A stretch of DNA of 64,000 nucleotides from Roseiarcus sp963823165 (GTDB lineage: Bacteria; Pseudomonadota; Alphaproteobacteria; Rhizobiales; Beijerinckiaceae): positions 124,001 to 188,000 of the forward strand of contig CAWGKV010000039.1 in NCBI GenBank assembly GCA_963823165.1, in the 5' to 3' direction. Below are positions 1 through 7,745 of the stretch, piece after piece. A program made the position numbers and the translations under genes. The stretch's first letter is position 1. Each line of letters opens with the position of its first letter. The notes beneath the pieces were generated by a model, which was given only the letters and a program-made list of their open reading frames with translations, ran no database searches and was not told the DNA's origin.

Positions 1-514
1 CGAGGGTCGCGCTCAGCGCGGCGATGCCGGCCAGGTTTTGGCACAGACCGTCATGCAGCTCCCGCCCCATGCGCTCCTTTTCCCGATCGCCGGCCTCGAT
101 CAGCTCGCGTTCCAGCCGCTTTCGGCGGGTGACGTCGCGCGCCGAGGCGCAGATCACCCGCCGCTGCGGCGAGAAGGTCGCGTTCCATTGAAGCCGCCGG
201 TCGGCGCCGTCCTTGCCGCGAAACCGAGTCTCGAAGCTGGTGATCCCGCCGCTGCCGGCGATCCTGCGCACTTCCGCCGCGGTCGAAGCACGGTCGTCAG
301 GGTGGACGAAATCGAGGAAAGGGAGCGCCAGAAGGTCTGCCGGTGTCCACCCGAGGCAGGGCTCCCATGCAGGGCTGACGAAGCAGAAGCAGCCGTCAAG
401 GCCGATGATGCAGGCCAGATCGTGCGATACGAAAAAAAGATGCGCAAGATCTTCCTCTGCCGGCAGCGATCCAATTCGTGACGGCCTGACGTCGAGGGCT
501 CGCTCCTTACGCAT
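1..514 (-). CDS. PAS-domain sensor histidine kinase, HisKA_3 type (partial, C-terminus off window)
   Basis: Reading the minus strand from the ATG at 514 gives 171 codons that run off the window edge. Residues ~20-130 read as a PAS domain (SHDLACIIGLDGCFCFVSPA ... FLDFVHPDDR, then an FETRFRGKDG strand) ending in the usual ARDVTRRKRLE exit. It continues into a dimerisation helix with EKERMGRELHDGLCQNLAGI, the HisKA_3 phospho-acceptor motif of NarL-partner kinases (His of ELHDG). The ATP-binding domain would lie beyond position 1. The family autophosphorylates and passes phosphate to a LuxR/NarL-type regulator, so it is probably not the partner of the OmpR-type regulator at 2059. No transmembrane segment is seen in the visible part. 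Start chosen because nothing in frame extends it upstream; no strong Shine-Dalgarno is visible. Confidence 0.8.
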   Translation of the reverse strand, partial: MRKERALDVRPSRIGSLPAEEDLAHLFFVSHDLACIIGLDGCFCFVSPAWEPCLGWTPADLLALPFLDFVHPDDRASTAAEVRRIAGSGGITSFETRFRGKDGADRRLQWNATFSPQRRVICASARDVTRRKRLERELIEAGDREKERMGRELHDGLCQNLAGIAALSATL

Positions 515-635
515 CGGAGGCTTGTTTCACAAATTGTACAAGAAAAAATCCCCGTGGACTCCGCCGCCGCCCGCGACATCAAATCCACGTCAGACTGTTA
601 ACAGCCAATCTCGACATGTCAATCGTTGACCGAAC

Positions 636-674
636 CTCCGCGGACCGGACTGTGATCCCGGTCACACCGCGGAG
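636..674. repeat. Long GC-rich hairpin between the protease and kinase genes
   Basis: Inverted repeat CTCCGCGG (636-643) with CCGCGGAG (667-674), and an inner ACCGG (644-648) with CCGGT (658-662). No U-run follows on either strand, so it is not a typical intrinsic terminator. It sits just past the minus-strand protease stop codon and could protect or end that mRNA. Confidence 0.45.
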
Positions 675-711
675 AGCTTGGCGCCATGGCTCGAGGCGCG
701 CCGGGCGCCGG

Positions 712-1464
712 CTATTGCCCGCCCACCCTCCGCCGCGTCTCCTCGATCCAGACGCGGAGCGGCGCGAGCCTCGGGCCCTGGGTGAGGCCGCCGCAACCGC
801 GGCCGTGCGGCGCCTGCGCCCAGGCTGCGATTGCGACCGCCGCGGCGCCGTCGGCCGACCAGAGCGGCGCGCCGGAGTCGCCCGAACAGGCCCCCGCGAC
901 CCCGCCGTCCGGGTCGGACGCCCAGATCAGCACGTTCGACGCCGGTTCGCGCACCGCGAGCGTCACGCTGCGCAATTCCCCGCCGGACTTCCAGTCGCCG
1001 TCGCGGGCCGCGCCGTACCCCGACAGGATCACCCGCTCGCCGACCGCGGGCCCGTCGCCGGAGGCGAGCGCAGCGCCGACGAACCGCGCGTCGAGAGGGC
1101 TCGCCGTGCGGATCAACGCCACGTCGATCGATTCGACGCGGCTCCTGATCGCGTCCGGGCGATACAGCGGATGGGCGATCGCGGCCTCGACCGGAATGAC
1201 GACAGGCGCGCCGGATGCGTCGCGATAATGGACAGCCATGTCGCGAGTCGGGCGCAGGCAATGGGCGGCCGTCAGAAGGGTGCGCGAATCGAGAACCAGG
1301 GCCGAACAGAAGCCCGCTTCGCCCGCGCCCCGCATCAACACCATCGCCACCCGGTCCGCGAAACGCCCGTCCGGCGCCGCTCCCACGAGCGCGCGCGACG
1401 GCGCGAGCGGCGCCGCGCACGCGACGACAATCGCAAGGCGGATCAGGGCGCGGCGCAAATCCAT
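712..1464 (-). CDS. Secreted trypsin-fold (S1) serine protease
   Basis: The 250-residue product has an N-terminal signal peptide (RRALIRLAIVVACAAPLAPS) followed by one S1 peptidase domain. The catalytic triad is readable: His68 in LTAAHC, Asp114 in SIDVALI and Ser197 in ACSGDSGAPL. The residue six before the serine, which sets the S1 pocket, is Gly191 rather than Asp, so trypsin-like Lys/Arg specificity is not expected (inference by alignment to the family). Two cysteine pairs typical of secreted S1 enzymes are plausible. It is divergent from the PepSY-like gene at 1600. Its substrate is unknown; periplasmic or extracellular location is inferred from the signal peptide. Confidence 0.85.
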   Translation of the reverse strand: MDLRRALIRLAIVVACAAPLAPSRALVGAAPDGRFADRVAMVLMRGAGEAGFCSALVLDSRTLLTAAHCLRPTRDMAVHYRDASGAPVVIPVEAAIAHPLYRPDAIRSRVESIDVALIRTASPLDARFVGAALASGDGPAVGERVILSGYGAARDGDWKSGGELRSVTLAVREPASNVLIWASDPDGGVAGACSGDSGAPLWSADGAAAVAIAAWAQAPHGRGCGGLTQGPRLAPLRVWIEETRRRVGGQ

Positions 1465-1599
1465 GATCGGGCTTCATGCGCCGAAATCGGCGGCGGTTCA
1501 ATCAAGCGCAGGCCAGAGCGAGAGCGGCGTCATTCACACTGCATTCAGCCGCCTATGCGAACATGCAATCTGCCGTTCGGGAAAGGGACATGTGTCGTA

Positions 1600-2034
1600 A
1601 TGGCCGCGCTCGCCTTCGCTTGCCGCGCCAGCGTCTTGATCCTCGCTACGGCGTGCGCCGCCGCGCGCGCCGCAGAAGCGGAGCCGCACGTCGTCGCGCT
1701 CAAGCCGCTTTGTCTCACAGCGTCGGAAACCCGGGACGAGGTCAAGGCGCACAAACTGCTCGAGCCGTTCGCGGCGCTCAAATTCGCCGCCCAGCAGCGC
1801 AAGGCCGAGGCCCTGTCGGCGAAGCTCTGCCATGCCGGCGACGAATTCATTTACGAAATCACCCTCCTTCATCGCGACGGGCGACTCACACGCGTGCAAA
1901 TGGAGGCGGGCACCGGCAAACTGCTGGCCCGCCCGCCGCGCGAACCGCGGGAGCCGCACGAAACGGCGGTGACGCGGGAATCGCACGAGGCCCCGGTCGC
2001 CCGGGAGCCGCACGACGCCCCGGTGAAGAATTGA
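1600..2034 (+). CDS. Secreted PepSY-like protein with C-terminal REPHDAPV-type repeats
   Basis: 144 residues: signal peptide (to about AARAAEA), then a PepSY-like module with CLTASETRDEV near the start and FIYEITLLHRDGRLTRVQME plus the dyad GTGKLL at its end. The last 30 residues are short degenerate repeats (PREPREPHETAV, RESHEAPV, REPHDAPV). The start at 1600 is chosen because GAAAGGG lies upstream at 1581-1587 and the signal peptide begins there; an ATG at 1555 is in frame. It lies 24 bp upstream of a response regulator. PepSY proteins paired with two-component systems are commonly periplasmic modulators or metal-responsive factors. Specific role unknown. Confidence 0.7.
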   Translation: MAALAFACRASVLILATACAAARAAEAEPHVVALKPLCLTASETRDEVKAHKLLEPFAALKFAAQQRKAEALSAKLCHAGDEFIYEITLLHRDGRLTRVQMEAGTGKLLARPPREPREPHETAVTRESHEAPVAREPHDAPVKN

Positions 2035-2058
2035 TCGGGCCAGGACACGAGAATCTCT

Positions 2059-2739
2059 ATGCGACTGCTGGTTGTCGAAGACGATCGAGATCTCAATCGT
2101 CAGATCTCTTCCGCGCTCGAGGCCGCCGGCTACGCCGTCGACCGGACGTTCGACGGGGAGGAGGGCTGGTTTCGCGGCGACACCGAGCCCTATGACGCCG
2201 TCGTGCTCGACATCGGCCTTCCAAAGCGGGACGGCATCTCGATTCTCGAAGCTTGGCGCAAGGCCGGACGATCGATGCCGGTGCTGATCCTGACCGCGCG
2301 CGACCGCTGGAGCGACAAGGTGCAGGGCATCGACGCGGGCGCTGACGACTATGTCGCCAAGCCGTTCCACATGGAGGAGGTGCTGGCGCGGCTTCGCGCG
2401 CTGCTGCGTCGCGCGGCCGGTCACGCGAGCAGCGATCTCACAGTCGGCCCGGTGCGACTGGACGCGCGCGCCGGCCGCGTCACGGTCAACGGCGAGCCGG
2501 TGAAGCTCACCAGCCACGAGTATCGCCTGCTGTCCTATCTGATGCACCATGCCGGACGCATCATCTCGCGCAGCGAAATCGTCGAGCATCTGTACGAGCA
2601 GGACTTCGATCGCGACTCGAATACGATCGAGGTCTTCATCGGCCGCCTGCGCAAGAAGCTCGGCGTCGACATCATCAAGACGGCGCGCGGCCTCGGCTAT
2701 CTCGTCGGGATCGACGCCGAAGCGCAAGTTTCACGCTAG
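2059..2739 (+). CDS. OmpR/PhoB-family response regulator (orphan)
   Basis: 226 residues. The receiver domain (1-~115) has acidic residues EDD at 7-9, phospho-acceptor Asp51 in VVLDIGLP, Thr in LILTARD and the conserved Lys in VAKPF. The winged-helix DNA-binding domain (~128-220) contains LTSHEYRLLSYL and NTIEVFIGRLRKKLG, with the terminal TARGLGYLV hairpin. The sequence resembles the PhoP/QseB/TctD subgroup. It follows the PepSY-like gene by 24 bp, probably as one operon. In related genomes this pair is normally followed by a sensor kinase, but the next 480 bp hold no kinase reading frame, so its partner is elsewhere or lost. Confidence 0.9.
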   Translation: MRLLVVEDDRDLNRQISSALEAAGYAVDRTFDGEEGWFRGDTEPYDAVVLDIGLPKRDGISILEAWRKAGRSMPVLILTARDRWSDKVQGIDAGADDYVAKPFHMEEVLARLRALLRRAAGHASSDLTVGPVRLDARAGRVTVNGEPVKLTSHEYRLLSYLMHHAGRIISRSEIVEHLYEQDFDRDSNTIEVFIGRLRKKLGVDIIKTARGLGYLVGIDAEAQVSR

Positions 2740-3218
2740 CGTGCTGCGGGTGACGCGCTTCCATCAACAGCAAAGGGTGGAGGCTCTTCGCGTTCGATTC
2801 GGGTCGTGGCGTTCGAGGCGCGACGCGCGAACCTGTCGTCCGTGAAACGCGCAGTGGAAACGGCGCCGACCTCCCGCGCGAAAAGAAAAAGACGAGATTG
2901 TCTTGACACACAGGCGCTTGTACTTTATTTGTTTTCAATTCGTGCTTTGGAGGAGAAGCGGTTCCGGCGGACGGTCCGGCTGGCGCCGCTTGGCCGGACC
3001 GGTTGGGGCGTCGGGGCAAGAACGGACTCGAGAGGAGAGGCCAAGAAACACGTTTTTTGCTCGGGCTGCTCGTAAACCATTGAAAAGTCCGGAATCGGAC
3101 GAATGAATCCAAGGAAATCCAAGGAAATCCAAGCCGTTTTCCTTGGTTTTTCTTGGTCTTTCTTGGTTTTCCTTGGTTCGGCTTGGAGGAATCCGGCGGT
3201 AGGCCGGCGCCGACAATC
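2740..3218. other. Gene-free convergent intergenic region
   Basis: 479 bp between the regulator stop and the ispA stop. No open frame here looks coding. No remnant of a histidine kinase (no H-box, N-box or G-box) was found in any frame. It contains the phased CCAAG/CTTGG array at 3109-3186. Confidence 0.6.
3109..3186. repeat. Helically phased CCAAG/CTTGG inverted-repeat array
   Basis: CCAAG occurs at 3109, 3119 and 3129 (10-bp spacing). Its complement CTTGG occurs at 3142, 3152, 3162, 3172 and 3182 (exact 10-bp spacing), separated by A- or T-rich pentamers. The two halves can pair into a long hairpin in several registers. It sits between the 3' ends of two convergent genes, 33 bp beyond the ispA stop. 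Confidence 0.75.
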
Positions 3219-4139
3219 TCAACTCTTTCGCGCCGCGACGAAATCGGCCGCGGCCCGCAGGCCGTCGCCCGCATCGCCGACCCCCGCTGCGTCGACCGCC
3301 GCCTTCGCGTCGCGGATCAGGCGTGCGAGTTCGTTTCGCGCCCCCTCGGCGCCGAGCGCGGCGACGAGCGTCGCCTTGTGGCGCCCCGCGTCTTTGCCGG
3401 CGCGCTTCCCCAGCGTCGCCGCGTCGCCTTCGGCGTCGAGAAGATCATCGGCGATCTGGAACGCCGCGCCGATTGCGCGGCCGTAGGCGCCGAAAGCCGC
3501 ACGCGCCGCCGCGCCGGCGCCGGCGAGCAGCGCCCCCGCCTCGACGCTGAATTTGAGCAGCGCCCCGGTCTTCATCGCCTGCAGGCGTGCGATCGCCTCG
3601 AGCGAAAGCGGCGCGGCCGCGGTCTCGGCCTCGAGGTCGAACATCTGGCCGCCGACCATGCCGGCGAGGCCCGCAGCGCGGGCGAGGCCCGCGCAAAGGC
3701 GGGCGCGCGTCTCTGCGTCCGGATCGGTTCGAGCATCGGCGAGAATTTCGAAGGCCAGCGTCTGCAGGGCGTCGCCCGCCAGGATGGCGGTCGCTTCGTC
3801 GAAGGCGCGATGGGTCGTCGGCCGGCCGCGTCTCAGGTCGTCGTCGTCCATCGCCGGCAGATCGTCATGGATCAGAGAATACGCGTGGACGCACTCGATC
3901 GCCGCGCCCGCGCGAACGGGCGAATCGCCGGCGCGCCCGAGCGCCCGCGCCGTCTCGATCGCCAGAAAAGGCCTCAGCCGCTTGCCGCCGCCGAGCGTCG
4001 CGTAGCGCATCGCTTCGATGAGACGCCGAGGCCGAGCCGTCTCTCCGGCCTTCGGCTCGATTGCCAGAAGGTCCTCGAGCACGCGTTCGACGGCCGCCGC
4101 AGTCTCGACCAATCTCGCCTTGAAGGCCTGTTCGTCCAT
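3219..4139 (-). CDS. ispA: Farnesyl diphosphate synthase (short-chain polyprenyl synthase)
   Basis: 306 residues, normal for the family. It condenses isopentenyl diphosphate with dimethylallyl/geranyl diphosphate to farnesyl diphosphate (cytoplasmic isoprenoid pathway). Visible motifs are GGGKRLRPFL, the first Asp-rich motif in SLIHDDLPAMDDDDLRRGRP, the GDALQTLAFEIL helix, the MKTGALLKFS segment and the second Asp-rich motif FQIADDLLD. The DDxxxxD form of the first motif marks bacterial FPP synthases; a geranylgeranyl synthase cannot be excluded. It begins 15 bp after hslO and appears to be the last gene of argD-argF-hslO-ispA. No strong ribosome site is visible, so translation may depend on the upstream gene. 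Confidence 0.88.
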   Translation of the reverse strand: MDEQAFKARLVETAAAVERVLEDLLAIEPKAGETARPRRLIEAMRYATLGGGKRLRPFLAIETARALGRAGDSPVRAGAAIECVHAYSLIHDDLPAMDDDDLRRGRPTTHRAFDEATAILAGDALQTLAFEILADARTDPDAETRARLCAGLARAAGLAGMVGGQMFDLEAETAAAPLSLEAIARLQAMKTGALLKFSVEAGALLAGAGAAARAAFGAYGRAIGAAFQIADDLLDAEGDAATLGKRAGKDAGRHKATLVAALGAEGARNELARLIRDAKAAVDAAGVGDAGDGLRAAADFVAARKS

Positions 4140-4154
4140 CTGTGGCGCGCCCCG

Positions 4155-5108
4155 TCAGGCGCCGTAGTCGGCTGGGTTGAAGACGCGCTTGGTCGAGCAG
4201 AATTCGCAGGTGACGCCGATCATGCCGTCATCCCCGATCATGTGCCTCACTTCTTCGGGCGGGAAGCTGCGCAGCATCGCGTCAACCCCCTCGGCCGAGC
4301 AGCGGCAGACAGCGACAAGGTCGGTCGGCTGGAAGACCCGCACGCCCCGCTCGTTGAACAGGCGGAACAGCAGGCGCTCGGCCGACAGCGTCGGATCGAT
4401 CAGCTCATGCGCTTCTGTGGTCGCGGCGCGAGCCTGAGCTTCGACCCATGCATCGTCCTCCTCGATCCGGTCCGGCTCCGTGCCCTCGGGCGCGTCGCCC
4501 GGATGGAAATCCGCCCGCCGCTGGGCGGATGCAGGAAGGTGCTGGACGATGAGACCGCCGGCCCGCCAAGCTCGGCTGCGGGCCGTGACCGTCTCGCCGA
4601 CTGCGAGCCGCACCAGCGTCGGAATCTGCTCCGATCGCTCGAAATAGTGGTGCGCCGCGCGCTCGAACCCCTGGCCTTCGAGGGCGATCACGCCCTGATA
4701 GCGGTTCATGTCGCCGCCGGGATCGATGGTGAAAGCCATGTGCCCGCGGCCGAGCAAATCCTCGCTGGCGCCCGCGCCCGCAACTCTCGCCTTGTCGAAG
4801 CGCGCCAAGGCCCGGAAGTTCGATGGGGCATCGAAGTCGACGAGCAGCATCGACACGGGACCGTCCGTCTTCGTCTGCAGCTGGAACCGACCCTCGAGCT
4901 TCAGGGTCGATCCGAGGAGCGCCGCGAGCGTCACCGCCTCCGCCACCAGTTTCGACACCAACTCCGGGTAATCGTGGCGCTTGAGCAGCTGATCGACCGC
5001 CGGGCCAAGACGAACGAGGCGCCCGCGCGTGCTCAAGGCTTCGACGGCGAAGGGCAAGACGATGTCGTCGACGACGATGGCCGACGCGGCCCTCTCCGCC
5101 ACTCTCAC
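4155..5108 (-). CDS. hslO: Redox-regulated chaperone Hsp33
   Basis: About 317 residues. The N-terminal substrate-binding domain carries DDIVLPFAVEAL and LLGSTLKLEGRFQLQ. The C-terminal zinc/redox switch has CRCS followed ~30 residues later by CEFC (CxC...CxxC), in the characteristic order VDAMLRSFPPEEVRHMIGDD before the last pair. The chaperone is activated when these cysteines oxidise, holding unfolded proteins during oxidative stress. A longer frame opens at 5177, but the GTG at 5108 overlaps the argF stop as GTGA, which fits translational coupling and places residue 1 just before the conserved domain. An argF-hslO pairing is common in Alphaproteobacteria. Confidence 0.9.
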   Translation of the reverse strand: MRVAERAASAIVVDDIVLPFAVEALSTRGRLVRLGPAVDQLLKRHDYPELVSKLVAEAVTLAALLGSTLKLEGRFQLQTKTDGPVSMLLVDFDAPSNFRALARFDKARVAGAGASEDLLGRGHMAFTIDPGGDMNRYQGVIALEGQGFERAAHHYFERSEQIPTLVRLAVGETVTARSRAWRAGGLIVQHLPASAQRRADFHPGDAPEGTEPDRIEEDDAWVEAQARAATTEAHELIDPTLSAERLLFRLFNERGVRVFQPTDLVAVCRCSAEGVDAMLRSFPPEEVRHMIGDDGMIGVTCEFCSTKRVFNPADYGA

Positions 5109-6040
5109 GGCCGGGCTCCCAGACACCACGCGAGCACGCCCTTTTGCGCGTGGAGCCGGTTTTCTGCCTCGTCCCACACTGCCGATTGCGGACCGTCGAT
5201 CACCTCGTCAGTCACCTCCTCGCCCCGATGGGCAGGGAGACAATGCATGAAGATCGCGTCGGGCGCGGCGCGGGCCATCAGCGCGCCGTTCACCTGATAG
5301 GCCTGAAGCAGGTTCTGACGTCTGCCCTCGTCTTCGTCGCCCATCGACACCCAGCAATCCGAGATGACGGCGTCGGCGTCCTTCACCGCTTCCGCCGGGT
5401 CCTCGCGCAAAACGACGTTGGCGCCTGCAGCGCGGGCTGCGGCGACCCGGCGCTTCGTCGGCTGCAATTCCGCGGGGCAGGCGATGTCGAGCATGAAGTC
5501 GAGTCGGGCCGAGGCGTCGATCCAGGACGATAGAACGTTGTTGTAGTCGCCAGACCAGGCGATCTTGCGACCGCGGATCGGACCTTTCCTTTCCTCGAAG
5601 GTAAGAATGTCGGCCATCACCTGGCAGGGATGCGATTGTTTGGTGAGACCGTTGATGACCGGAACGGTCGAATGGGCAGCCATCTCGAGCATGTGGTCCT
5701 GGCTGAGGATGCGGATGACGATCGCCTCGACATAGCGCGACAGGACGCGAGCGGTGTCCGCGACGGTCTCACCCCGGCCGAGCTGCATCTCCGCGCCTGT
5801 GAGCATGACGGTCTCGCCGCCGAGCTGGCGCATGGCGATGTCAAAGGAAACCCGCGTGCGGGTCGAGGGTCGATCGAAGATCATCGCGAGCGTTTTGCCC
5901 TCGAGCGGGCGGGCGGCGCCCGCCACACCCTTGACGCGCGCCTTCTTCATCGACGCCGACATGTCCAGTATGCGCCGAAGCTCGGCGGTCGTCAGGTCGA
6001 GGAGCCCAAGAAAGTGCCGTGGGGCGGCGGGAGCGCTCAT
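5105..6040 (-). CDS. argF: Ornithine carbamoyltransferase
   Basis: 311 residues. It makes citrulline from ornithine and carbamoyl phosphate in arginine synthesis. Visible family motifs are FDRPSTRTRVSFD (carbamoyl-phosphate loop STRT), LSRYVEAIVIR, HPCQVMADILT, the ornithine-binding DCWVSMGDEDE and FMHCLPAHRGEEV. Its start lies 8 bp beyond the argD stop and its own stop overlaps hslO by 4 bp, so the three are one operon with argD first. Confidence 0.95.
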   Translation of the reverse strand: MSAPAAPRHFLGLLDLTTAELRRILDMSASMKKARVKGVAGAARPLEGKTLAMIFDRPSTRTRVSFDIAMRQLGGETVMLTGAEMQLGRGETVADTARVLSRYVEAIVIRILSQDHMLEMAAHSTVPVINGLTKQSHPCQVMADILTFEERKGPIRGRKIAWSGDYNNVLSSWIDASARLDFMLDIACPAELQPTKRRVAAARAAGANVVLREDPAEAVKDADAVISDCWVSMGDEDEGRRQNLLQAYQVNGALMARAAPDAIFMHCLPAHRGEEVTDEVIDGPQSAVWDEAENRLHAQKGVLAWCLGARP

Positions 6041-6048
6041 GGGCTTGA

Positions 6049-7257
6049 TCAGTCGATGGCGACCACGAGGCGGTCCTCGAGAGCGGCGCAGGCGGCGTCC
6101 AGACGCCGCACGCCCTCGGCGATTTCCTCCTCGGTGACCACCAGAGGCGGCACGAGGCGCACGACATTGTCTCCCGCCGGAATGACCAGGATCCTCTGGG
6201 CCAGCGCCGCCTCGGCGAAGTCGGCCGGCGGAACCTTGAGCTTGATGCCGACCATCAGGCCTTCGCCCCTCACCTCTTCGATGATGGCTGGGCGGCCGTC
6301 CTTGAGCTCGGCGAGGCGCTGGCGCAGGGCGAGGCCGAGTTGGCCGACATGCTCCAGAAACCCGGGCGCAAGGATGACGTCGAGCGTCGCGTTGCCGATC
6401 GCCATGGCGAGGGGATTGCCGCCGAAAGTCGTCCCATGAACGCCGACGCTCAGCCCCCGCGCGGCATCTTCAGTCGCGAGGCAGGCGGACATGGGAAAAC
6501 CCCCGCCGATGCCCTTGGCGGAGGTCAAGATGTCCGGCCGGACGCCGCAGAGCTCATAGGCGAAAAGGCGGCCGGTGCGGCCCATCCCGGTCTGCACCTC
6601 GTCGAAGACCAGCAAGAGTTCGTGCCTGTCGCAAATTTCCCGCAGGCCATGCAGAAACCCGGACGGGATGACCCGTACTCCGCCCTCCCCCTGGATCGGT
6701 TCGATCATGATCGCCGCCGTCTCCGGGGTTATCGCCGCCTCGACCGCAGCGAGATCGGTGACCGGAATCTGATCGAAGCCGTCGACCTTGGGGCCGAAGC
6801 CTTCGAGATATTTTTTCTGGCCTCCGGCCGCGATCGTGGCGAGCGTGCGGCCGTGGAACGCGCCCTCGAACGTCAGGATCCGATAGCGTTCCGGATGGCC
6901 GCCGATCCACTGACGCCGGCGCGCCATCTTGAACGCCGCCTCGTTCGCCTCGGCCCCGGAATTGGTGAAGAAGACGAGATCGGCGAAGGTCGCGTCGACC
7001 AGGCGGCGGGCAAAACGCTCTCCCTCGGGATTCTGGTAGAGGTTCGACACGTGCCAGACCTTCGAACCCTGGCGCACCAACGCCTCGACCAGGTGGGGAT
7101 GGGCATGCCCGACCGAGGTCACGGCGATCCCCGCGCCGAAGTCGAGGTAGCGCTCTCCGGACGTTGAAACGAGCCAACAGCCCTCTCCGCGCTCGAAGGC
7201 GATATTGGCCCGCGCATAAGTCGGCACGATCGCAGAAGGCGCCTGAGCGGAAGTCAC
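6049..7257 (-). CDS. argD: Acetylornithine aminotransferase (class III PLP)
   Basis: 402 residues. PLP-dependent transfer of an amino group to N-acetylglutamate semialdehyde in arginine synthesis (may also serve diaminopimelate synthesis). Seen: FTNSGAEANEAAFKMAR, the FEGAFHGRTLATIAA loop, EPIQGEGGVRV, LLVFDEVQTGMGRTG and the PLP lysine in ILTSAKGIGGGFP. The GTG at 7257 is chosen because GGGAG lies 8 bases upstream and it starts the conserved N-terminus. First gene of the arg operon, preceded by a promoter and a terminator-like hairpin. Confidence 0.94.
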   Translation of the reverse strand: MTSAQAPSAIVPTYARANIAFERGEGCWLVSTSGERYLDFGAGIAVTSVGHAHPHLVEALVRQGSKVWHVSNLYQNPEGERFARRLVDATFADLVFFTNSGAEANEAAFKMARRRQWIGGHPERYRILTFEGAFHGRTLATIAAGGQKKYLEGFGPKVDGFDQIPVTDLAAVEAAITPETAAIMIEPIQGEGGVRVIPSGFLHGLREICDRHELLLVFDEVQTGMGRTGRLFAYELCGVRPDILTSAKGIGGGFPMSACLATEDAARGLSVGVHGTTFGGNPLAMAIGNATLDVILAPGFLEHVGQLGLALRQRLAELKDGRPAIIEEVRGEGLMVGIKLKVPPADFAEAALAQRILVIPAGDNVVRLVPPLVVTEEEIAEGVRRLDAACAALEDRLVVAID

Positions 7258-7323
7258 CTGTCAAACTCCCTGGTCCCACTTTGGTCCCGGCGTGCCATCG
7301 GCGGCGGCCCGCCGATGCAAAAT

Positions 7324-7348
7324 AAAAACGCCGCCCCGCTGGGGCGGC
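7324..7348 (-). terminator. Intrinsic-terminator-like hairpin in the argD leader
   Basis: Read on the minus strand: GCCGCCCC-AGC-GGGGCGGC followed by GTTTTTATTTT. An 8-bp all-GC stem (7348-7341 with 7337-7330), 3-nt loop and U-run make a strong predicted terminator. It points toward argD, about 70 bp upstream of its start. It can be the end of a transcript from upstream or a transcription attenuator for the arg operon. Confidence 0.65.
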
Positions 7349-7363
7349 TCGCCGATCCCCGGT

Positions 7364-7393
7364 AATATAGCGGAAGCGGCTGGATCTGGTCAA
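7364..7393 (-). promoter_or_regulatory. Sigma70-type promoter for argD operon
   Basis: On the minus strand TTGACC (7393-7388), 18-bp spacer, TATATT (7369-7364). Expected start of transcription is near 7357, about 100 nt upstream of argD and only ~10 nt before the terminator-like stem. Confidence 0.5.
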
Positions 7394-7530
7394 TTGACGA
7401 CCGGGCGGACGAAAAATTTATGTGCCGGCCGGCGCGCCTCTTTGGTCCGCTTTTGGCCGCTAAAACCTTGATGGGACTCAAGCAATCGGCACGCGACGGG
7501 GGGCGGTGCGGCGTTACCGGCGCTGAGACC

Positions 7531-7582
7531 TGTTGAAAAGCCGGGCGTCCGGGCGCCTCGGACTCTTGCGCCCGATTCAACA
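7531..7582. repeat. Two-part stem (TGTTGAA/TTCAACA with GGGCGC/GCGCCC)
   Basis: TGTTGAA (7531-7537) pairs with TTCAACA (7576-7582); inside it GGGCGC (7551-7556) pairs with GCGCCC (7568-7573). It lies in the 490-bp argD-gcrA divergent region and could be a folded leader or small-RNA element. No gene was recognised in 7394-7745. Confidence 0.35.
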
Positions 7583-7607
7583 AGTAGCGTATTTTCTACC
7601 TCGATAA

Positions 7608-7623
7608 CCACGACATGTCGTGG
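7608..7623. promoter_or_regulatory. Perfect 16-bp palindrome upstream of gcrA
   Basis: CCACGACATGTCGTGG is a perfect palindrome 122 bp upstream of the gcrA start. Its size and symmetry fit a dimeric repressor or activator site. The binding protein is unknown. Confidence 0.45.
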
Positions 7624-7745
7624 CGAGGGCCTCAGAGAGACTACTTGGTTGGCGTACTCCTGAGGGAGTGGCTCCTCGGGCGTGGAGAGGGATTCTGCGC
7701 AAATAAGCGGTTCGAAGGGCGAAGGGATTGAACAACGAGGCGACC

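Noticed and set aside
1..514. PhoR, the partner of PhoB
   Set aside because: The visible phospho-acceptor helix is HisKA_3 (ELHDGLCQNL), the NarL-partner type, not the HisKA type of PhoR.
616..1599. Plus-strand frame running into the PepSY-like gene
   Set aside because: This part is antisense to the S1 protease and Arg-rich without any domain; only the 3' part from 1600 is coding.
3109..3186. CRISPR-like array
   Set aside because: The unit is 10 bp with no unique spacers and no cas genes are near; it is a phased repeat instead.
3153..5297. 714-codon open frame on the plus strand
   Set aside because: It is antisense to ispA, hslO and part of argF, which carry clear domain motifs; long antisense frames are expected in GC-rich DNA.
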